This document shows, in pieces, positions 57,579 to 64,000 of a stretch of 64,000 nt of DNA (the stretch's first letter is position 1; each line of letters starts with the position of its first letter). The DNA is from Pomphorhynchus laevis (lineage: Eukaryota > Acanthocephala > Palaeacanthocephala > Echinorhynchida > Pomphorhynchidae). Below the pieces are notes generated by a model. That model was not told the DNA's origin. It worked only from the letters and a program-made list of their open reading frames with translations, and searched no databases. The stretch covers positions 120,612 to 184,611 of the forward strand of contig WNNJ02001901.1 of the NCBI GenBank assembly GCA_012934845.2. The letters run 5' to 3'. Position numbers and translations under genes: made by a program.

Positions 57579-58987
57579 TAAGAAAATGTTTAGATAACAA
57601 ACAGCAGAAGTTTGGCATACCAAACTTTTTGTAAATTTTAGCTTATACGTTTGGTCACCACAACCAGTTGCTTAATGACTGATTTGTTAGTATCAATGAG
57701 ATTTTACCAGAAATTCAGAAGGTTCCTTAAGATATTTGATGAATGATCTTTAATTCCATGAGCATTGCTCTTTTGATAAAGTATAGCTGTTGACCTCAAA
57801 TATTTTAAATTTACTCTCAGTACTTGATCACATTTTGATCGATTGTCGAGCAGTTGTAACGTTAATCAACATTTTTAAAAGTGTTTCGACGTTAAGGTTT
57901 TAAATTCGATTAAACAGGAGTAGATAGTTCTGTGATTCGTCGAATAATGTGGTAAGCGATCTGCTAAGTTAGGCATTTATTGCATTGATTTATTATAGTA
58001 AGAAGGAATAAATATTTAAATTTATTCATTTTAATTCATTACTTACGGCCATGACCTTTGATCTAAAAATAAGATACTGTATGTACAATTAGATAAAATT
58101 ATCGTTTTTTCTATATCTTGTGGCTTGTTTGTTGATCGACTGTGTATGTCATCAAATTCAATCTACGAATATTAGTTAATGAATGCAATATTCCATGTTA
58201 TTTCAGAGGTATTAATACTCTAATCGAGGAATATGTAAGCCCATTTCAATTGCGTCTACCTAGTATTTGCTTTCGTCAAATGTTTGACATTTAAATCGAA
58301 AATCATAACTTGCAGTTTCTTGATTGAAATCAAACAAACTAGATGATACATTGTTTATAGCAATGTTTCTCCTGATAATATTTAATCCTTATTCTGATAC
58401 ATCGTCTGTTATTTATTATTCATAAAAATGACTTTTATTTTAAATTTTAATAAAATAAAATCTTAAATAATTTGATGATCATATATTAGTTGATACGTGA
58501 AACATTATTTTGATATCTTAGCATACAGTGCTGTTAGACAATTTTGTAATTGTGTTTAAATTCACCTAGTGCACACTAGCAACAAAAAGATGTTATCACA
58601 CTTGCAACGAAATGGTCTTATGTTTCATTGCATTTTCTTACACCGGACTATTTTATCAGATCGAACATTAATAAATGTTCAATCTAGAACATTTATAATA
58701 TCGATAAAGAACGTTTTTAACGAACGTCACTTAAATAATAAAGATAGATAGATCTTACTTCGCTGATTCTTTATTTAAACTTACTGAAATTGAAATTGCC
58801 TTAAATCTATAGAAATTACATTAAAAACAAATTATTATAGCGATCAAATTAGTTAACCGAATATACGTATTTTGTATAATTTGTATATTTTTATATAATT
58901 TGGATTTATAAAGTAAGAATTTGAAAACTTAAATTTCTATTAATTGATTTATAAATAAGATACAATACATCAGAATTAAAATTAAAG
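57579..58987. other. Spacer, nothing firm
   Basis: Moderately AT-rich. A 60-codon frame at 58,569-58,751 has no recognisable motif and no splice context. Nothing else supported. Confidence 0.45.
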
Positions 58988-59090
58988 GTCATCAGGAGGA
59001 ACTACTATGCTATCGGGTATCGTCCCCTATTCCTGGACCCAACATAGCAGCGAGGTCAAACACATGCTAATGGCGTATTTCATCAACTGA
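58988..59090. other. Small GC-richer island of unknown origin
   Basis: About 100 bp of mixed composition (includes CTATCGGGTATCGTCCCCTA) abutting the 3' side of the inverted Penelope-like fossil. It may be that element's own terminal sequence. No frame of note. Confidence 0.3.
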
Positions 59091-59094
59091 AATT

Positions 59095-59725
59095 TGATTA
59101 TCTAGTGGATCTTATTCTAATACAAAGTATATTATTTATTATCCATTCATAACAATTTTTGCTTAAAGTTCAAATTTATTTTTAATAATATTTTGTTGAT
59201 ATTTATATTATACTATTTTCTGCTTGATTTTATTTTTATAGTTACCTAGTTTAAAATATCCATCTATTAAATTATTTAAATAATTTTAAATATGTCATCT
59301 TTACGAAATAAATTAATAATAATTTCAATAGATGTTAATTTAATATTTATATCTAGATATATACCTTCTTTATCAGTAATATTGTTTTTATTAAGAATAA
59401 GGCTGCCTGGATAAATTTGTTCACCTTTTGAATAAAAATTATTAGAGTTATAAATATAAATTATAAATTATTAGAGTTACACATATATCATCAATATCTC
59501 GAAATTATATTTCATATATTTATATAATTTAGATTTATTTTTTAAACAATTATGAACACATTCATATTCTATAAAGCTTAAAAACAAATCAGCTATAATT
59601 GAGCTACTATTAACACCAATTGGAACACCTTTTATTTCTCTAACTATAGATGTCCCTACCTTAAAATAATTTTGATTTATTAAAATATTTAAAGATTCTA
59701 ATAGTTAAATTTTACTAATATATTT
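59095..59725 (-). mobile_element. Second copy of the Penelope-like RT fossil
   Basis: The - strand matches the + strand of 9,290-9,720 along most of its length, including AGGTAGGGACATCTATA-like, TTAAGCTTTATAGAATATGA and GATAATAAATAATATACTTT. Its protein blocks ([28 protein letters not shown]) are equivalent. It is old and broken in several places. The direct repeats that flank the 9-kb copy were not found here. Confidence 0.6.
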
Positions 59726-59950
59726 ATAGTTATTGGATGGTTAAATTTTTGTTAGATATTACCTCTCATTTTTTATTTATCTTAATATAGAATAAATATA
59801 TAATATGCATGAATGATCATGCAAAAGATGACATGAATGCTCATTTCATCTAAAGCTTAAAAATAAGTCAGATAAAATCTATCACCTGACTACACTATGA
59901 AAATTCATTGACCATGCATTAGATTTCGAGGTATTTACTTAATTAGAAAT

Positions 59951-60418
59951 TTAACTTTATTGCATCCTTGAGCTAAAATTCTTCTGGTTGTGGCATGACA
60001 TTATCCTCACAGGTATTGTTCATATTCGTGGTACAGCAAGACGATACTAATCAAGATGGGTTAGTCTCATCACATGCTGATTCATACCTACATTTCACGT
60101 TTCGACCCTTATTATATGCTTACTTCGTACATTGGTGCTGATTGGATTTGAAATTAGGAAGTCTGTATCGCGATTCAACGTTACATCAAATAGGCTGGCT
60201 GCTCTAGCCAGCCTTGTGATCCGCTAGCCGGATCACTGTTTTTTCATGATGTCACTTGCAACGAATGCTTTTAATTTAACTTGATCGCATCTGTGAGATG
60301 ACATTCTTCTGGTTGTGGCACGACATTATCCTTAAGGTATTGTTCCACATGTATTATTCTGTATCGAGAATAAGAACAATACATGTGATGATAATGTCGT
60401 GGCACAACCAGAAGAATT
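59951..60418. mobile_element. Foldback/MITE-like repeat with a direct duplication
   Basis: ATTCTTCTGGTTGTGGC begins at 59,978 and again at 60,303 in the same orientation, and once inverted ending at 60,417. The last two form a hairpin with 27 of 28 matching positions. Both + copies are preceded by a related TTTAACTT-AT-GCATC-TGAG stretch, so the duplicated segment is about 75 bp. No coding capacity seen. Confidence 0.7.
60192..60237. repeat. Two adjacent perfect hairpins
   Basis: GGCTGGCT-GCTCT-AGCCAGCC (60,193-60,213) and GTGATCCG-CTAGC-CGGATCAC (60,216-60,236), separated by 2 nt. Each has an 8-bp stem (9 with the outer A-T in the first) and a 5-nt loop. They stand out as GC-rich in an AT-rich setting and sit inside the MITE-like repeat. 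Such twin hairpins could act as structured RNA or as transposase binding sites; neither is shown. Confidence 0.75.
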
Positions 60419-60821
60419 AATTAGAAATATTCTAATAACGAAGAGTGAACCCGCTTCATCATCGCTTCATTTTATTATTATCAAATATTATTTGATAATA
60501 ATATTTATCAAAAAATAATATTTATTAAAATAATATTTTTTAATATTTATTAAAAAATATAATATTTATTAAAATAATATTTTTTAATATTTATTAAAAA
60601 ATATAATATTTATTAAAATAATATTTTTTTAATATTTATTAAAAATATAATTTTTATCATATATATGGATACATGAAAAATTATAAAGTTTTTTATTAAA
60701 AATATAATTTGTATGCACAGTTTATTAAATTAAAAATATATATTTTCAAATATTTTCTATAATTTTTAATTCGTGTTGTAGATATGCGTATAATTATAGA
60801 ATTAATTTTTGCTAATCAATA
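60419..60821. other. Low-complexity AT-rich spacer
   Basis: Repeated TTTATTAAAATAATATTTTT-like units (about 60,510-60,640). Nothing else. Confidence 0.6.
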
Positions 60822-60915
60822 AATGTTGCCTTCCACCGAAGTTTGTTTGTTATCTACCGATAATCACAATCAGTCAAACGCTATACTTTGGTACTTGCAG
60901 AAGCTCACTAATTCG
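60822..60915 (+). CDS. Possible first coding exon of an unknown downstream gene
   Basis: The frame MLPSTEVCLLSTDNHNQSNA then ILWYLQKLTNS runs to a good donor, TCG|GTGAGT. Composition is richer than the surroundings and codon use is like the NUP205 exons. No later exon could be joined to it within the window, and I do not recognise the peptide. It could be chance. Confidence 0.25.
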
Positions 60916-61940
60916 GTGAGTAACATAAATTATACATTAAAACAATCAACATTTTATAATGCGAACGTATTTTTGTAAACTGAAAGTATTTTAGCTTGAC
61001 ACGCATGATATGTTACTTAAAATTTATTTGATGCTTATAATATAAAATAATAACAATCTAAAAACATTTGAACGAGACTTGGAAGCAATTCGAAAAGTTG
61101 TGATGAAGTTAATAAAAATGTAAGTAAATAAAGAAATTTCGAAACATACGGCGTTCATCTGTCAGTTAATTTAAAAATAATTGAAATAATAATTGAAGGA
61201 ATTTGTTTAAATGAATTATTTGTGCATTTACTCTTACATTATCCGAGTAATATACGATTATAAATTCAAAATTTTAATAAAAAATTTTTATATTTCACCA
61301 TATCCAAATTGCGAATCATTTGTTCTTTAAGCCAAAATGATACTTATATTTCCGACATGTTAATTTTTTAAATGAATAAAATTACTTTAATTCTGTAAGT
61401 AAAAGCTAAAAGCATTCATCGATATTTTGCAGTCAAACACAGCAATATATTCGTAATATTATATGTTTATACATTCTTTGTTTTATATTCGTCACTTTAT
61501 ATTATTTAATTTATTCATTTATTTTACTTCAGTTTATTTTAATTTTGTATTTTCGTAAATATATATTTATATTAATAACAATATCAATATAAATATATAT
61601 CTCTCTATTAATATCTATATATCAATATATACATGCGAAGCTAATGAAAGACAACATCAACATTTTCATCATCAACAACGAGAAATTATTATTAAAAAGT
61701 ATTCTATTTGACAATTTTGTTCTTTCCACTTCAACTCGCGACTTAACTGTCAGATGTATTTTTTCTGGCAGCAATCTTTCCACAAAAATAACTTTAAATT
61801 AATATATATAACATACAATCAATGTACGTTATCTTAATATTTACCTACTGTCATGAAGGTAATAGTTAATTAAATTAGCAGCTTTGATAATTATTTAACA
61901 TTTACAATTATTAATTATTTTATTACATTTTTTATGATGA
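60916..61940. other. AT-rich spacer
   Basis: No gene, RNA or structured repeat supported. Confidence 0.45.
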
Positions 61941-62470
61941 ATTAAATTTTAATATTGCTCTCACCACGAGCGATAGGCATGAATGCAAATTAAAAGCACA
62001 ATTTATATCAGCCATTTGAATACCAGCATAAATGATACTTTTATGTCCTATAACTGGGACTTAACGTGTCCAGATACCTTGGTTCAAAGCAACCTACAAT
62101 TGGCGGTTCATGACGCTGGAATTGTCGCAAAAGAGGCAGAAACCCGAAAATACCGAAAATATGTGATGTTGGACCCTCGCCAACACATGTTTACCCCCGA
62201 TAGTCATTGAGACACTAGGAGCGCTGGGCCCCGATTCTCTTGAATTTCTACAATAACTCGTCGGCGTTTGGTTAGACGAACCGGGAGCGCACGCACCTTT
62301 TCTTTTCTAATGCAGAGAATCAACGCAGCAATCCAGCGGGCAACGCTGAATGCTTGTGGGAGTGCATGGACAATCCTACAAGCATGCAGAAAGCAATCCC
62401 ACAAGCATGTAGAAACAAATGCTTTGACTGAGAGTTGTAATTTAATTGAACATAAATCAACCAAACTAAT
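61940..62470 (+). mobile_element. 5'-truncated LINE C-terminus
   Basis: An open frame at 61,983-62,210 contains TSINDTFMSYNWDLTCPDTL and LQLAVHDAGIVAKEAETRK-KY, then after frame changes ETLGALGPDSLEFLQ and RTGSARTFSFLMQRINAAIQ. Together they are the final 150 residues of the LINE pol group also seen at 44.4 kb, but the two sequences are clearly different families. At least two frameshifts and an early stop make it inactive. GC content is near half, against a quarter around it. Confidence 0.72.
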
Positions 62471-62474
62471 CTAG

Positions 62475-63120
62475 AGAATTGTATTTACTGTAGAATTGCA
62501 CAAACAAATTGTGTATTTTATTTTAAATATTGCTGTTTAAATTTACAAAATCATTAAATGAGTGTCTTTTTGAATGAGTGTCTTTGTATTCAATTATAAA
62601 TATGTTTGACATGCCTATACAATATATAATTTTTGTTTGAATTTAATTTGGTAATAATTATTACTAATATTATTACTAATTCATTAGTAATAATTGTATT
62701 TCGCTAATATGTATTTTATTATAAATAATTATAAAATTATCGTTATCAATTATTATCGCTTAAAAACATTTTTTACTAAATGATATGTAAAAGTTTAACT
62801 TAGAATTCCATCCATGTGTCATAAGTGTCATAATACCTTGGAAGTATTATGAATGGCTAATATAAATGGTTTGAAATTAACATGTTAAATTATTACACTA
62901 TGAATAAGTGCCTATTGTATTCGTTGTATTTTTATAAAAACAACAAACTGGAAAATAAACAAAAAATATAAGAATTTTTGACCCCTGATTTGAATTCGAA
63001 ACGATATAATAAGTGAAAACTTCTAAAAAATATACACTTTCCTATTAATCAGCATGCCAAACGAATTCTAAAATTTTGCTCTTTCGAAATATCAAATTAA
63101 CGCATTGAAGACGAAATATC
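62475..63120. other. AT-rich spacer
   Basis: No feature supported. Confidence 0.5.
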
Positions 63121-63160
63121 AAATTAAAACATTGAAATTGCTGATGCAACCGAATCACCC

Positions 63161-63325
63161 GTTCGATCACCGAGACGTGTCATACTCGTCTCGGTGATCG
63201 CTCGTTCGATCACCGAGACGGTAATCTTGGTAATCGCTCGTTCGATCACCGAGACGTGTCATACTCGGAGAAACGTTTGTATACTTCAATGAAGAAACGT
63301 TTGTATACTGCAACGATAACTACGA
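63161..63325. repeat. Cluster of direct and inverted GTTCGATCACCGAGACG units
   Basis: Exact units at 63,161-63,177, 63,204-63,220 and 63,240-63,256, and an inverted CGTCTCGGTGATCG at 63,187-63,200. GTGTCATACTCG follows two of them. A direct duplication GAAACGTTTGTATACT (63,269 and 63,292) comes next. It resembles the terminal or subterminal repeats of a transposon whose body would be the GC-richer sequence to the right. Confidence 0.7.
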
Positions 63326-64000
63326 GCGAGACAGCAAAAACGTAGCGATAAAAAGTTTGTGATCAATGCTTTAACGATTTTGTCAGTACTTTCAGTCGAC
63401 TGTTGAGTCTGGCCGTGGGCTGTTCTGGATCTAGATGTCCACTGAATACCCGACGGTTGCTGATTGAACAGGCTGTGAATACAGAGGGGAAGATCATTCG
63501 ATATGGATGTCGTTTCTTTTTGACAACGTCTCAATCATTCGCAGTATCTGGCGCGGAGCTAGACCGGCAGTTGCACAGAATCTCGCCGAACTTATGGAAG
63601 GTGTAGTTTGTGATCAATAAAACGAATAGATATAGTCGCTTTTCGAGTACCCTACAATGTAGCTATTAGTGTATCGCAAAAGGCGGTCATATCAGGTCAG
63701 ACTCAATCACTCACCACTACTTTTCAGGAAACATTTTTCAGTTAGGTCAATTACTTCTGTACTCCCTGACAGACAACCGAGAGCTTACCCCACATGTGAT
63801 GAGGCTAAAGACTATTTTCGTAGTATGCAGAACAAAATAGTGGACGACCACATCCGAAGCGCAGTTCGGACTCTAATCAGCGTCACAACTCTACTGTATC
63901 GAATAAAACCACAACAGAAACGAGAAGAATGCTGCACGCGGAACGTAACCTTGACTCACACGCCACTCCCCCTTCGGGAATCTGTGATATCGAACCAGTC
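63326..64000. other. GC-richer, coding-like remnant of unknown type
   Basis: From here to the window end, composition and codon texture look coding on both strands (for example + strand VDDHIRSAVRTLISV near 63,840), but no family motif is recognisable and frames are short. Most likely the edge of another mobile element that continues outside the window. I see no basis for naming it. Confidence 0.35.

Noticed and set aside
1-64000. tRNA or rRNA genes
   Set aside because: No cloverleaf with A and B boxes and no conserved rRNA core was seen by eye; a covariance scan would be needed to exclude small ones.

Overview
The window looks like nuclear DNA of an invertebrate animal. It is very AT-rich (about a quarter G+C by eye), has GT-AG introns, and is littered with LINE fragments, a Merlin-type DNA transposon, foldback MITEs and a satellite array. 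I cannot name the species. Many introns of only 34-57 bp, and an ATG placed exactly at a 3' splice site, would fit a trans-splicing lineage such as flatworms or nematodes, but that is inference.

One host gene dominates. About 35 exons on the + strand between 8,672 and 53,191 join in frame into a protein of roughly 1,820 residues that follows animal NUP205 from near its N-terminus to its C-terminus. NUP205 is an inner-ring scaffold protein of the nuclear pore. Eleven introns are 34-57 bp and the rest are about 0.4-4.7 kb, with almost nothing between. Only the 3' edge of exon 27 (near 43.2 kb) and the extreme N-terminus are unresolved.

Layout. 1-8.67 kb: LINE relics on + (1.7-2.6 kb), then a - strand LINE with ORF1 zinc knuckles and an RT domain (3.4-7.0 kb), itself split by a 1.13-kb Merlin/IS1016-like transposon with an 8-bp target duplication. 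8.67-53.2 kb: NUP205. Its long introns hold a Penelope-like fossil with flanking direct repeats (9.0-10.0 kb), two LINE RT relics (10.7-13.2 kb), a repeat pair with a hammerhead-like motif (13.7-15.7 kb), a 30-bp perfect palindrome (19.4 kb), a - strand LINE (29.0-31.2 kb), foldback MITEs (41.3 and 51.1-51.5 kb), a LINE tail (44.4 kb) and a tandem repeat carrying spaced TATA and initiator motifs (49.9-50.7 kb). 53.2-64 kb: no convincing host gene. There is a 235/236-bp satellite (54.3-57.6 kb), a second copy of the Penelope-like fossil on the - strand (59.1-59.7 kb), a foldback repeat with two adjacent hairpins (59.95-60.42 kb), a possible first coding exon (60.82 kb), a LINE C-terminus (61.9-62.5 kb) and a GC-richer repeat cluster at the end.

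No bacterial-type operon, CRISPR array, rRNA or tRNA gene was recognised. The most unusual items are the long near-perfect foldbacks, the duplicated promoter-like unit, the hammerhead-like fold and the nested Merlin insertion with doubled ends.
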